Part shown: one piece after another, positions 46,339-58,860 of the stretch | Numbering within the stretch: position 1 is the first letter of the stretch | Layout: each line of letters begins with the position of its first letter | NCBI RefSeq assembly: GCF_018687715.1 | Contig: NC_056758.1 | Coordinates: 35,125,467 to 35,189,466 of the forward strand | Reading direction: 5' to 3' | Source of the DNA: Carya illinoinensis | Taxonomy: Eukaryota; Streptophyta; Magnoliopsida; Fagales; Juglandaceae | DNA length: 64,000 bases | Made by a program: the position numbers and the translations under genes | Notes under the pieces: model-generated | What the model saw: the letters and a program-made list of their open reading frames with translations, nothing else | Told to the model about the DNA's origin: nothing | Databases searched by the model: none

Positions 46339-47673
46339 TAAGTTACATTTTACGCATATATGCAATTATGGCCAGTAAAAGCAATTTTTATATTAAAAGG
46401 TTTATTTCTTCTTTCTTCCACTGGGCACTCCAGAAACTTTCAAGATTGTTACACTCCATGTGACTAGCATAATGATGAATATGGTATGGTTGCTAGACTA
46501 GGAAGTCGAATTTTTTTGGCGCATAAAATAACTTTAGTTTTTGAGGAATTTGAAGGATAATGAAGGAATGGATTATTCAAGTTTTAGGGACTATAAATTT
46601 GGTGTGGGTCAGAAGAAATAAGTTCAATTAGGTACTCAAGAAGTTTGATCAAAATTTTATTGCGATTATATTTAGGAACTTTTTTATGTTAGTTATATGC
46701 CCTAAATCTTATCGGGGCATCTAATGTATCAAAATTTTTCCTTTCGGGGAAAAATTACTTGTGAAATTGACTTGGATAAACAAACAATATGTAAGATTCT
46801 CATATGACACTTTTTATGAATGTATGCAATCGTGTGCTCAATGGATGGAGGATGAAAAGCTTTATTGTAACTCTAGCCAAACAGTGGTCGGAAAAAGCTA
46901 ATTGGCCCTCAAGCTCCTTGTACACCACATTTAAACTTAGTTTGTATGGTTATAGGAGGCCTAGAGAGCTGGATGTTTGTCTGTAACTATGATGCTTAAA
47001 ATTTTTGCTCGTGATCCTGTTTGGATAATAAGTTAAAAATTGAAAAAAATATTATTAAAATATTATTTTTTAATATTTTTATTATTTTAAAATTTTAAAA
47101 ATTAAATTATTTATTATATTTTATATAAAAATTTAAAAAAATTATAAAGATAAGATGAGATAAAATAAAACTTTTTTATTATCTAATCGGAGAAGGTTGG
47201 AACTGTAGACTCTTTCCCCCATATCTACCATGTAGTTGGCTTGCGGAGCTTGCTGTCTTATCGTTCTGTGAATTTTCGTTCAGACATCAATTCAAACAAG
47301 TTCAGTTAGATTGCAAAAAAAAATTATGTCACGGAGTGGCCAGGAAGATTGTGGAAGAGTGTCTGACAGCCTTTATCATCTTGTTACTACTTTTTGCAAT
47401 AGAATTTATAAGTCCATCGGGTGTTTGATTTGATTGATCCGTAGTTCAAGGGCTCTCTTCCCAATCCGAGTTTGAGATGGAATAAGACCCGCTGGGAAGG
47501 GATTTGTTCTATGGAATTTTGACTCCCTTCTCGCCTTACCTTTCAATAAGGGGTTCTGGGTTCTTCTTTTTCCCCACGAGTGAAAGCTCTTTCCAGATGC
47601 AGTAGCCCAACAGGTGTTTGATGTGTTCTCTTTGTATCTTCTGTGATACTATCCAATACTATGATCATTGCAG
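46339..47673. other. Rest of the E2FC-like intron 1
   Basis: No exon was recognised here, although one or more N-terminal exons could be hidden or lost. A GTTTGGAT-family repeat sits at 47017-47200. Confidence 0.4.
47017..47200. repeat. A+T-rich MITE-like element, GTTTGGAT family, copy d
   Basis: Opens CTGTTTGGATAATAAGTTAA and closes AAGATAAGATGAGATAAAAT...TTATCTAATCGG; the core is TATTATTAAAATATTATTTTT. Confidence 0.55.
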
Positions 47674-48154
47674 TTGAGGCAGACAAATGAATCAAATAAC
47701 TGTGAGGCCCAGGCAAGTGGACAGGCAGCTATTCATGGACAGAACAAAGTAGCTAATTAACTTTCACTTAGACCGGAGTCTTGCACTGCCATAAAGCATC
47801 ATATTAACTCGAAGGTTTCAAAACATGTCAAAACTCAAAAAAACTAAACTGGTAACTTCTTTTATTTGACATTTTTTTATTGCAAATATTTATGTCGTGG
47901 GCCCTTTTAATGAGCAAATTGATTTCTACGTTATTGGTTTTGCTTACAGAGTCTTCTAATGGTCTGAATGCAGCTACTAGCTGTCGTTATGACAGTTCTT
48001 TAGGTATGTTTATTCTATTCAGTCATCTGTCTTCCTCTACGTCCCAAAACATCACACACACGTTGTATACATTTCGTATGTACTGTTGAAGAATTGACTT
48101 TTCTCTTTGATGCGGCAACCGAGGCTATAGTACAGTTTACCATGTTTTTTGCAG

Positions 48155-48947
48155 GCTTATTGACCAAGAAATTTGTCAATTTGATCCAGGAGGCAAAGGA
48201 TGGCACACTTGATCTGAAACATACTGCAGAAATATTGCAGGTATTGAAAGATACACCCTTCCAGATTTTTCCTAAGCGAAATTCAAATTGAACGATGTTA
48301 ATTGTGAGATGTAGATTTTTTTTCCTATGACAACATATATATGGTGAAAATGAATTTAATATTTTACTACACGACAGTGTTTTCTGCCACGAATTAAATT
48401 GCCGGCACTATAGTACTGACTAATTTTTATTCTTTGTTTCGGTATTTTTCACTTTTTTGGTTTTGAAAGGTTCAAAAGCGGAGGATATATGACATTACGA
48501 ATGTTCTTGAAGGAATAGGATTGATAGAGAAAACCTCAAAGAACCATATACGTTGGAGGTAATGATAGTGAAGTCTTCATTTATCCAAAAAAAATAAAAA
48601 ATTTGACTTCCTTCGGTTCATAATGGGTGAAAGTTTATGAATAGTAGGCCTTTTAGTGAAACGCTCTTCCTAAAATGTCCTTATATGGGCTAAGAAAGGT
48701 GAATTCGATTTTGTTTTTCTCCAATATGTGAATCAATTTTGGAAAAAAAAAGTGGGTGGAATTTGGGTTAAACGGATAGTTGGTTTCCTTTTTCTTTTTT
48801 TTTTCCTTCGAAAATTTGATCTGCCATGGAGCGTTCGACAAAGCACTACACCTATTAGTGATAATGACCAGTTAGCAGATTACAGGGGATATGATGGGAT
48901 TGGCCCACGGGAGCAGGGAGCTGGATGATCAAGTCGCTGCACTAAAG
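48155..48947 (+). pseudogene. E2FC: E2F DNA-binding domain exons
   Basis: Three exons (48155-48240, 48470-48558, 48886-48947) have correct phases and intact GT-AG sites. They encode LLTKKFVNLIQEAKDGTLDL, then the winged-helix recognition motif [20 protein letters not shown] and KNHIRWR, the best-preserved part of the gene. The third exon begins GYDGIGPRE and is then thrown out of frame by a 7-bp tandem duplication (48909-48915 and 48916-48922). The residue pattern [12 protein letters not shown] is closest to E2FC among plant E2Fs as I know them. Confidence 0.85.
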
Positions 48948-49089
48948 GTGCACAGTAAATCGTAGGCATTTCTATATCTCTCATGTGCTGTGTATTAATC
49001 TCATAGTTTCTCCGTAATCGGAATTGTATGTTTGGATAATTTTTTCGTATGAGAGCTTTATTTCTTACGTGGTAATAAATTAGTATACT

Positions 49090-49322
49090 TAGCTATGTTT
49101 TGTTGGTTAGTGTGAACTCTAACTTATTGCAAATCAATCATTGATGAGATCTACTATTTTTTCAACTTTTTATAAAAAAGTTAAAACTTACTTCAACTTA
49201 TTTCATACATTTACACATATATTTCAACCTATTTACATTGAAATACATCATAATGAGAGTTACAAAATACTACTATTTACAGATCAACTCAGATCATATC
49301 AGCATCCAAATACAACCTTAAT
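49090..49322. repeat. A+T-rich MITE-like element, GTTTGGAT family, copy e
   Basis: Inside an E2FC-like intron. The right end reads AGATCATATCAGCATCCAAA. Confidence 0.45.
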
Positions 49323-49389
49323 CTTGTTGAATTGTATGGCTATGTCATCATATATAACATAAGCAATAGGACAAGATCTTTGTAGATTA

Positions 49390-49560
49390 AGTTACGTTTG
49401 GATACTGAGGTAATTTCAGATGATCCGTGAATATTAATGAAAAAGTAGTTAATAATAAAAAAGTAATAATGAATAATTTGTGAATAATATTGAACTATTG
49501 ATGAATAGTTTTGAAGTATTCTCAGTTTTAATGCATTCAATTCTGGAAGCAGATTTCTAT
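49390..49560. repeat. A+T-rich MITE-like element, GTTTGGAT family, copy f
   Basis: Left end GTTACGTTTGGATACTGAGG, then AATAATGAATAATTTGTGAA words. Also in an E2FC-like intron. Confidence 0.5.
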
Positions 49561-52500
49561 GCCAAAAATAGCGAAAAATGTATTGTAACTTTTTACTAGT
49601 TCATGAGTTTCCATGTTAGCAAATCAATTGCCAAGAGACAGCTGATATTAAGTTTATCCTTTTGCCATGAATGCAGGATTAAAACAGAAACAAATACTAA
49701 TATGACAGATTTCTTATGAAGGATCATTTCTCTAGCTATTCTCGTAAGCATAATTTATTGCATCTGCATTAATTGTTTAGATGGATTGGTCAACATATAT
49801 TCAACTTCAATATTGGATTTGAAAGCTGGTTGTTGCTTTGTAAACTGAATATAGATTTAGGCCTTCATGTTCCCTAACCTTTCGTTTTAACTTATTGCAG
49901 TAACTTGAACTCTCTCTGTGGTTTCATTACAGGCTGAAAATAAAAGCTTACATATTAAAGAACGCAGTCTTGATAAATCTATAAGATTGGTTCACTAGGA
50001 GTTGAGAGATGTTTTTCTGTGATTGACCTCTAGTGTTTTGAACTTTCATCACGATCCTTCTTCAGGACAAAAGAAGAGCATTTGAGGGGCTTGGAGGAAG
50101 ATGAAAATTATCAAAGGTATACTCTGAATTCATATGTTTTTGGATATATTTGAGACATGTTTCGGTTCTTTCACTTGATACTTTGCCTATTTGGACTCTT
50201 TGGTACCTCTTTTTGACACAGGAAGATATTGTATCTCTTCCATGCCTCCAGGTCTCTCTTTCTCTTTCTCCTCTCTAGGGAAACTTCATGAAACTTTTAA
50301 TATATCTGTGGAACTCTCAAACTCACTTTCTAGTTGTTGCTATCATCGTCTCAGAATCAAACACTTGTTGCAATAAAAGCTCCACAAGCTAGTTATATTG
50401 AAGTTCCAGATCCCGACGAGGTGGGTGGGGTAGATGGATGGAGTTTGAAAATTGATGCACTATATATATTAGTTTGTGATTGATTAGTTTCTTGATAAGC
50501 AGGATTTCGGTTTTCCCCAAAGGCAGTATAAAATGATTATTAGAAGCACCACTGGACCGATTGATTTGTACCTCTTGAAGTATTATCCCCCTAGCTCTCC
50601 CTCTCTCTCTTTCCCTCCATATAGGTGTATATTCTTTTTCTTGCAAATGAATGTAATATCTTTTTCCATATTTTTTTAAAAAGAAAAAAAATCTTCATGA
50701 TTGTAGTAAATACAACCGCCAAAATGAGGATATGAATGTCACGCTAAATCAATGGATTTATCACCTAGGAATATTGGCCATTGCAGAGCGGAAGATGCAA
50801 AGCAATCTTTCAAACACCAGGGTGATCATATGAATTCTCCTGAAACTTTCAGCTTACTGGATTCAGATGTGTGTGGGATTCAGAAGATTACTCCTTCGGA
50901 GTGTGATGTACGTATGTTTGGAGGCATTTGTTTTTTATTAGCCAGATATAAATCTTAAAAGTGAATCTTTACGGATGTCTATTCTTCCTCTCTTGGATCA
51001 TGCCGAAGGAAAACTAACCAACTCGTTTACAGATTGACCATGATTAATGGTTCCAATCGGATCCTGAAGTCAGCATGACCGACTTGTGGGGTGAGCAATA
51101 TTCTTTTTCTCTAGTCCATTTCCAACAAGTTTCAGTTCCTGGAATTCTAATATCTGATCATGCAACTAAACGATTTGAAGGCCAATCCTTTTGAGGAAAC
51201 CTGTACATATATCACCTTTTACATTTTGTGAACTACAGCAAATGACTGGTCCCAAGTAGGCGACTTTCTTGAAGATGATTCTCCAAAGAGTAATGCAGCA
51301 TTTGCTCAGCCACCAGCATGACATGCGGATGTTGTCCATAATGCACATGGGAAGCAGATACTCGGTTGTTCCGTATGGCATGAAGGATGTCATTTATACC
51401 TGTTCACTTTTTGACGCATAGATTTTGTAGCTAGTTTTTCCTTTTTGTTCTGTTTTTTTTTCCCCCTCCCAAATTAAATTAATTATAGCTAATCACAAGA
51501 TTTAGGAAATGTCTGGAAAAGATGCCGGTTATCTGCCACACTACCGATGTATGTAGGGTCATTAGTGTAGGTTGATATAGGGTCCTGATCAAGTAGGATG
51601 ATGGCATGCCATTGTTTATTTTAGGGCATGTTATGCAGTAAAGGTGCAAAAGAGCCTAGGATGATATGCAGATACAGATCCTGAATTCTTCGTAAATGTT
51701 GAAATTGTTCCAAGTAACTTTATACCAAGAGACCATTTGTAAAGTTTGGGTGCGTGTAGCTTGGCTGTTGTCCTCAGGTATTGCTGCAAATCGCGCATCC
51801 ATTCTAAACGAACACGAACACGAACATGTTACCCAAGCAACATCAGAGTGGATAGACTAGTCAGGCGACCTATATATAAAGATGTCCCTCTTGATTGAGG
51901 TTGTGGAACGGCATTGTCAGACTTTTTTTTTATATGTTAATCAATATTATCGACGAGTTCATCCCCACTATAAAAAGTTAAAAGCCAGTTCACCTTAAAT
52001 TGGAGAAATAAAGGTCTGCGTTTGTTTCTTTTTAGCTCAACCACCGAGTTGGTGGTTTAGCTACCGAATCTTACAAAATAAGAAATGCGACCAGAGTAGT
52101 TCTGGAGTTGGATTGGATTGGAATATTTTAAGACTAGAATTTCAGCTACATTACCTGTGTGTGATGCTATATATTGAGAAAATGAAATCTGAAGCCAGCC
52201 AATTTATTTATTGAAAATGATTCCCTCGGGTCTAGTTTTCTGAACATGTAAATAGAACAGCAGTCTTTTGGTCAGAGTGGAGTAATGTAATGATTCAAGG
52301 AAGATCTAAATCATATCAACTTACATTTTAGAAGACTTACTCCACATAAGGACCAAAAGAAGGTTTTAAGTAACATTTGAGCCAATACTTCAATTGTAAC
52401 GTTGAGTAATCCTAGTGAAATATAGGTCAAAATGTGACTTCAGTTTTCTTTGAATCTTCACAATTTTTCATCTGGAAGAGTCACCGGTGGTTGGTTAACG

Positions 52501-53585
52501 AGTGCTGGCAATCAATTTAACTTCGTCTTAAGTTATATCTTGGTCATTCTCCCTATTCATGGGCGTCTTCTCTGGTGTGACTGAATGAGTGAATAATAGT
52601 ATGCGTACTCGGAAATTGTGTCCAAGAAGAGTTCCCATATCGAGTTTAGAAGTATTCTTTTGAATACAGCAAGTCCACTGCGCAAGAATTTCTAAAATAT
52701 GAAACAATTATTAGATGGGTGTTGTTGGCAGAGAATCCATGTGCCCCCTTATCCTTGGGTCACCATCACGCCAACATAAAAGTAGCACTCAGCTAGTCAA
52801 AGGCTTAAAGAAGCTTTCAGTAATGGGGACCAATTTTGACCTAACAAGGAATAAGGAGGCTTTCTGGGTTTCATTGTTTCAAGCATTAACTCATTCTTGT
52901 TGTCCAGACATTCTGGGTTAATCCCAAAACAGACATTCAGGACGCAATGTGGCTGTAGAACTTGCAAAGAGTTCTCCATACCGGTCCGGCTTGGGTAATA
53001 TTTACATTTTTCAAACAGAATACTTGGAACTTAGACTCTTAGAAAGAGATTTAAAATTGATACGAGTCAAAGTTCATGAATAGTATTAAATTTAACATTA
53101 TTATTATTATTATTATTTGGTAATTTAACCAACTGATGATTCTAAAATCCAATAGTTTTTAATCTCTCGTATTCTTAACCTGTTAATTAGATATTAAACT
53201 CTCATATTTTTGTTTTCTTTAACTAAACACTACACGGTATCAATTTGACTAACAGGAAATTTTCTGTTGTTTTTGCCACAGGACCCAAGCCGGACCCCTC
53301 CATACCTAGTTAGCTTCTTGATCTTTTAGTTGACGGTATCTCTCTCGTGGGCCATTCGCCTTTGTTGCATTGATTGTGAAGGCTAGCGGAACTAAAATCG
53401 GTCCTATGATGATAATGATTATCCCAACTCATTGGGACCATTGATTATTGTCGTGGTTAAGAGTGTCACAATCTGTTATCTTTAATGGATAAGATCACAC
53501 CTGTCCCTCTGAGTTGGAGCATGCTCTGATAATATGTGATATCAATATTATTATATTGATGTTTGCGGGCAAAACTTTGCCCTCT

Positions 53586-53590
53586 TCCTC

Positions 53591-53635
<45 letters not shown>
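53586..53635 (+). mobile_element. Poly-A insertion with 14-bp target duplication
   Basis: AAACTTTGCCCTCT occurs at 53572-53585 and again at 53636-53649. Between them is TCCTCC followed by ~43 bases that are almost all A. A 14-bp direct repeat around a poly-A tail is the hallmark of target-primed (LINE-type) insertion, here with essentially all of the body lost. A slipped duplication around a poly-A run is the alternative. Confidence 0.55.
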
Positions 53636-54195
53636 AAACTTTGCCCTCTAAATTCTAATAGGTTACGTTACCCTTCACAACGTTGACCTTATTTCAATCC
53701 ACCAAAACCACAAACCCTAATCACTTGATTCGTGCTTGGGCGGCTTGCCATCGTTTGTCCATATAATTTGATGGAATTTACTAAGGAGCAACCATTATTT
53801 ATGTTGTACAGTAAATATTTGTAGATTTTTATAAAGTATAAGGATATTTTTTATAAGATATATAAATATTTTTATAAGATGTAAGGTATAGAGTGATAAA
53901 TAGTGACTATTCTTAATATTTTCTCTAATCCGATTGGTAAGGACTTTTTCTTATAAAATGGATAGTATTTAGTTACGGAAAATGCCACTCTCACCTACCG
54001 AGATTTTTCACCGTCCAGGTGTTTTGGGTTTTGTTTTTTTTAACTTAATGGTTAAAAAGTAATTTTTAATGTCTTTGTAAAGTTTTTTTAAATATTTAAG
54101 AGATTTTTAAAAAAATATTAAAAAAAAAAAACAAAAAACAAATTGACTGTTTGGTAAGAATTTTTGGTGGCAGTAGCATCACCCTTTATTTATTT

Positions 54196-54530
54196 AGGAC
54201 TTGTTTGAAAAAAAAAAAAATCGTCTAAAAATTCTTATTTTATCTTAACTTATCACCAAACACAACTCAAATATAAATATTTTCAAATTAATTATTACAA
54301 CTTTATTAAAATTTCAAATAAAAAATAATTCAACTTTTTTAAATTACCAAACAAAAATAAATTTAAAAAATTATATTCTAACAATATTTTAATTTATAAT
54401 ATATTTTATTTAATTTTTTTTTTCTCTTTTTCTAAAACTCTTTAAAATAACTATCTCACTATTATTTATAAGCTATCTTATTATTATTTATAAAATTCAC
54501 ATCTTATCTCACTTTCCAAACTTGTCCTCC
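54196..54530. repeat. A+T-rich MITE-like element, GTTTGGAT family, copy g
   Basis: GGACTTGTTTGAAA at the left, CACTTTCCAAACTTGTCC at the right, TATTTTATTTAATTTTTTTT and ATTATTTATAAAATTCACAT inside. Confidence 0.5.
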
Positions 54531-55079
54531 GACAAAGTTAAATTGTTTGGCTCAAAACCTTACCCTCTTTGCCCTGTAATAAAGAGATCCTTTGCCAACC
54601 AGTGGTGTGAGTCTGTTACCAACACTAATACACCTTTAATAAAATCACAAAACTAATAATGATGGCTTTTGGTGGAAAAGATGAAGACAAGTTCACCTAA
54701 CTCTCCGTGAGAGAAATTGATATCATATGACATAGGATATCAATTGGCAAAACACTCAAACTCCAAGCCTACCTAATTCAGTTTTAAGATAATGACTATG
54801 TAACTCTATTGGCGGGGTTCCAATTTTGAAGTCTTACTAAATACTAAAACCAACTACTGCAACTGTTCTCTTATTAAACTATACCCCTAGATTACTATTG
54901 ATTTCAAAAAATTTTCAGAAACTTTATAAGCTGTGAACATTTGTGTTAAGGTTTAACCATCAATACTTTACTTTTGACTCTTATGGCGTCGAAACCTTAA
55001 GTTGGTTTGTCTGTCTTTCTTTTTTCTTTTTAATTTGACCGGTAGGTTGGCTTGTCAAACCATGAGGATGGTACTTATC

Positions 55080-55240
55080 AGAGCTTGTTTAAATATTAAG
55101 AATATTTCAAAATATCTATAAATAATAGTGATAAAATTTGTAAATAATAGTAAAAAAATAATAAATAATTTATAAATAGTTAAAAAAGAATTTAAAAATA
55201 TCTTTAAATAGTTGTGTTTCTAAATATACCTTAGTGTCAA
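55080..55240. repeat. A+T-rich MITE-like element, GTTTGGAT family, copy h
   Basis: GAGCTTGTTTAAATATTAAG at the left and TTGTGTTTCTAAATATACCT at the right; AAATAATAGTAAAAAAATAAT inside. Confidence 0.45.
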
Positions 55241-55984
55241 CGTAGATTTGTATCCCTAATTTGGGAATTAAAAAATATCAATGAAATTATCTGAATTTCT
55301 CCTCTAATAAAACGTATATAAAATAATATTTGATTCGAGATATAAAAAATAATGTTAGATATAGTTTTAGAATGTAATTCTTGAAAAAAAAAAAATCAAA
55401 ATCCACCTTAAAAAATAGATTTTTTCACTTAAATCTCATATTTGAAGAAAGGACATTTTTTCATAAAAAAAAAAAACGCAAAACTTGCCCAGTCGAAAAC
55501 GATATAAATCGTTTATCACGCCATGATACTTTTTAAATGACAGTTAAGAGTTATAAAGCGACGTCACTTACTCACTCTCCAGTTGCTTTATTCATTTAAA
55601 TTATTTAAAGATGTTTCAATATATGTTAATTTAATAAATATAATTATTCATTCACATAACAAAGACTTACCGGTTGGTATATATGCTTCAACCCACTTTT
55701 GACGACCAATTTTACATGCATCAGCCGGTAAGGCGACTCTTAGCCATCCAACTCACTTTTTTTTTTGGGTCCTTTTTTTTTTTTTTCCATCATCCCTAAT
55801 CATTCGAGAGTTGCATTTGTCAACACATCATAAAATTAAAAATAAAAAAATAAATGAAACAACAAATGGAATAAAGGATAGAAAACAAAGATTTACAGCA
55901 GCATCCACATCACAATTCAATACTTGCTATAGTCCACCTAGATGAAATGCTAGTTTTTTCACATATAGAAAAAATAGGAAATAG

Positions 55985-57703
55985 CTAACTATCATTCTTC
56001 GATGATTTGCCAACAGAACGGGTTTTCCTCATACCGACGCGTGTAGATCGAATGGCTTCTTCCATCACTCTCTCTTTTGGGGCAGGATTCGTGTTGTCCT
56101 CAGTTGAAGGCGGCGCTGCTGCTGCTGCTGCTTCTTCTTCTTCAAGCTGCATTGGCTTTGGCTCAGTTTCATTTGGTGCAGCTTGGATGGTTGCCTCGGA
56201 CGGAACAGTTGCTTTTTGAGGATCCAAACCTCCTGCTGCTGCTGCTGCAGGATTGGTAGCTTTGGACTCTAGTGAAGAACCAGCCTCTTCCTCCTCAGGG
56301 TGGTGACTAGAAGATGTACTAGAAGTGGGAGATGGGGGTTCTTCACTTTGGGGTTGTGCTGGACTAGCTGGTTGACGGTTAGGTGCAGCAGCCCGTGGGT
56401 GAACCCTGGCACTTGGTTGCTGTGGTTATAATTTATAAGTATAAACTGTTTCAAATGCGGGTAAAAACCAAAAAAGGAAATAGTAACATAATGGATGAAG
56501 CAGTTAGGAGGGGTGAGCCAAGTCAACTGAACTGGTTTAAAAAAACCCCAAATAGATTAGCTTCTACTGGATTTAAAAGAGATGCAAGCATTCAAATTGA
56601 ATTTGACATTAAATTCAATTGCAGTGGATGATAAAACTTTGCAATATCTTTTTTAAATTAAAATCCAGCTCGTTATCCGAATGCAGAAAACAAGAAAAAA
56701 GCAATCATGTCCGGTCAAATATTTTCAATAAATCATCACGGCTCGTGAAGGAAAACAAAAAAAATCAACACAACAGATTAACACATCATTCCATTAAAAT
56801 ATTCAATAAAGGTCTACTTTACTCTACCATATCCAAAATGATACTTGTAATAAACTACCTGAGGTGGGCGACGCTGTGGTGTTGATTGTGCAGCAACATA
56901 CTGTAAAACATCATACATTCTTGTCTGGCCATAGCTTGCGGCTCTTTGCCAATACAAAATTGCAATATCTCCAGCCCTAGTCCTCAGTTCCAACAAGTTC
57001 CGATCAATCTCAGTCTCATGCTTTGCAACATACGGTCTAAAGAATGAATCATAGACGTACGATGTTCCCTGACACAGTTACCAAATATCAAGTAAAAGAA
57101 AGAGAGGAAGTAAAATGAAGGTAATCAAATATTCAGGTAATTATCACATTTCATTTCCCAAGCCTAAAAGAAATCTCATACCTTTGTTTTTGGGTACCAC
57201 AAATATATAAAGAATGCCAACTTAGCTTCGCTGTACATTGGAACCCTTCAAGAAAGATGGAAAAACACAATTACAAAATGGAAAAAGATTTTTCAAAGCA
57301 TGAAATTGTCTCCTTGAGGCTTTTTCTATTACAATCTCACCATGAGATAAAAGCGTCTCCAATTCTCTCACAAACTGTCAAAACAGCCACCAAAATCCTG
57401 CAATGCACAGAAAAATTTTGGTTTTTACCACGAGATACCAGTTGCACAACCATTTTTGGCATAAACGGCAATCCATAACATACCAATACTGGCACCAAAA
57501 GAGAAGTTGCTCGATCTCCGGCTTATTCTTTTCAACAGTTTTGTAGCACTCATAAGCTGGATAAGCATAGCCGAAAATCATTCTGCCAACACATTCCAAG
57601 TGATTGGATTTTGATTATCAATAAAAATAAACCTGGAAAGCAAATGAGCAAGTGGGGAGCAAGTAACATACACGAGTCCTCTGGTGATAAAGGATCCTAT
57701 CAT
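55985..57703 (-). CDS. HVA22: HVA22-like protein (i/j/k type), six coding exons
   Basis: HVA22 proteins are TB2/DP1-REEP relatives that shape ER membranes and are often stress- or ABA-responsive. Coding exons on the minus strand are 57672-57703, 57484-57582, 57341-57397, 57182-57245, 56859-57068 and 55985-56419. They join in phase to 298 residues with GT-AG sites throughout. The N-terminal domain begins MIGSFITRGL and carries FGYAYPAYECYKTVEKNKPE, FWCQYWILVAVLTVCERIGD and AKLAFFIYLWYPKTK, which are the family's paired hydrophobic hairpins. The next exon holds the conserved SFFRPYVAKHETEID and LRTRAGDIAILYWQRAAS. The long last exon is a low-complexity tail rich in Pro, Ser, Glu and Ala, ending KERVMEEAIRSTR and TRSVGKSSKNDS. 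Such tails mark the longer HVA22i/j group. No damage is seen. Confidence 0.92.
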
Positions 57704-57712
57704 TTTGTATAC

Positions 57713-58860
57713 CTAGCACATACAAAGGAACCAACTAGTAAAGCCAAATATGGCAGCTTAAAAGCACATCTGATAGGTACCACAAAAATAAAGATGTTAA
57801 TCTAAGAGGCAGTATGGAATAAAGCAAATTGTGCAATATTTATATCAATATAACGGCCATAAAATATGGTATGAATACGTTTCTTTCGAATTTTTACAGT
57901 AATGAAACACGGATATAACATTGATATATGAGTCAACTAAGGCCGCTTAAGATCATTATACACAACGATACGGCTTCTTACTCATATTTGCAACTCTGTA
58001 TCAACTTAAAAGTCCTCTAAATGCTTCTAACGAAATAAATTTCCTATTTTCTAATTTGTTACGGCAGCCTAACAAACATATTTAGATTCCATCAAATTGA
58101 AAGCTTAAAAGGGACAAATCACATAAAACCCCTTGAAAATCCCGTTTTCCTTACTCTTACTCCATTCTCTCAGCAGCAGAACGAGTGTACCATACAGCTG
58201 CAAAATTGAATTCTCAATAAAAATAAAAATCACAAGCTAGAAGCTTGGGGGTAAAAAAAATTCCAAAAACAGTCACCTGGAACAACTACCTAACAAGTTA
58301 ACAGCAAAGACAACTGTATCCATCATATCAAGCTCCAAGCAAATTCAAATTTAAAAAAAAAAAAGAAAAAAAGAAAAACCAAGCATAATCAAATTCAAAC
58401 CAGAGAACGAAGGCGATTTACCGAAAAACCAACAAATAACCTTAAAACACAACGGAAATGCACAGTTCCAAGGAAAATTTTAAATACATTAAAAAAATCT
58501 CGGAAACTGTATACTCCATGATTATTTTGAAACTCTAAAATATTAAAAACAAATGAAATCTAAGATTTCATACAAGACAGAGATAAAGAATGAGAACGAG
58601 AAATCGATCACTACCTCTGGATTATTTTCTTTGAATATAAATGAAGAAATCCAAATTTCGAGAGAAAAAAGTGGAGTAAATCGAAATGCGGAAGTTAATC
58701 GGAAGCAGGCATCCGTTACGATGAAGAAATCCGCGCCACCGAAAAGACACGGCGAGCCGTTACGATGTCGGTGGTGAGAGAGTCAATTTTTCAGAAAGAA
58801 ATGGAGAGCGAGAGCGTGCGAGATGGACTCAGAGAGATAGAGAGAGAGAGAGAGAGGCAG
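57713..58860 (-). promoter_or_regulatory. Inferred 5' UTR intron and leader of the HVA22-like gene
   Basis: An acceptor TGCTAG (58-bp-scale leader end at 57713) lies 9 bp before the ATG. A good donor, CCAGAG|GTAGTG, is at 58615/58614, giving a ~900-bp leader intron. The leader exon would run up to about 58860 and includes a (GA)n run. This is inferred from splice signals and wants transcript support. Confidence 0.5.
58834..58857. repeat. (GA)n microsatellite
   Basis: About ten AG units at the presumed start of the HVA22-like transcript. Confidence 0.85.

Larger units (their letters stand above)
41027..51321 (+). pseudogene. E2FC: Decayed E2FC-like transcription factor gene
   Basis: E2F proteins bind TTTSGCGC-type sites with a DP partner and control the cell cycle; plant E2FC is the repressor type. 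Recognisable exons on the plus strand: 41027-~41250, 47674-47748, 47772-47851, 47950-48003, 48155-48240, 48470-48558, 48886-48947, 49933-49985, 50066-50116, 50203-50251, 50355-50420, 50503-50579, 50707-50907, 51033-~51092 and 51239-51321. Together they span the N-terminus, DNA-binding domain, dimerisation and marked-box regions, and the C-terminal acidic motif (SDPEVSMTDLW). Damage includes frameshifts in exon 1, a stop at 47845, a 7-bp duplication at 48909-48922, a donor changed to AT at 49986, an acceptor changed to TG at 50201, a frameshift near 50740 and a stop at 51045. Intron 1 contains a copia insertion. Introns are kept, so it is not a retrocopy. Confidence 0.85.
51322..55984. other. 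Intergenic stretch between the E2FC-like and HVA22-like genes
   Basis: No gene recognised. It includes the decayed 3' flank of the E2FC-like gene, a poly-A insertion at 53586-53635, GTTTGGAT-family repeats at 54196-54530 and 55080-55240, and a low-complexity repeat at 53970-54180. Confidence 0.5.

Noticed and set aside
52715..52979. ORFs on both strands
   Set aside because: Short, no motif, and each is the mirror of the other.
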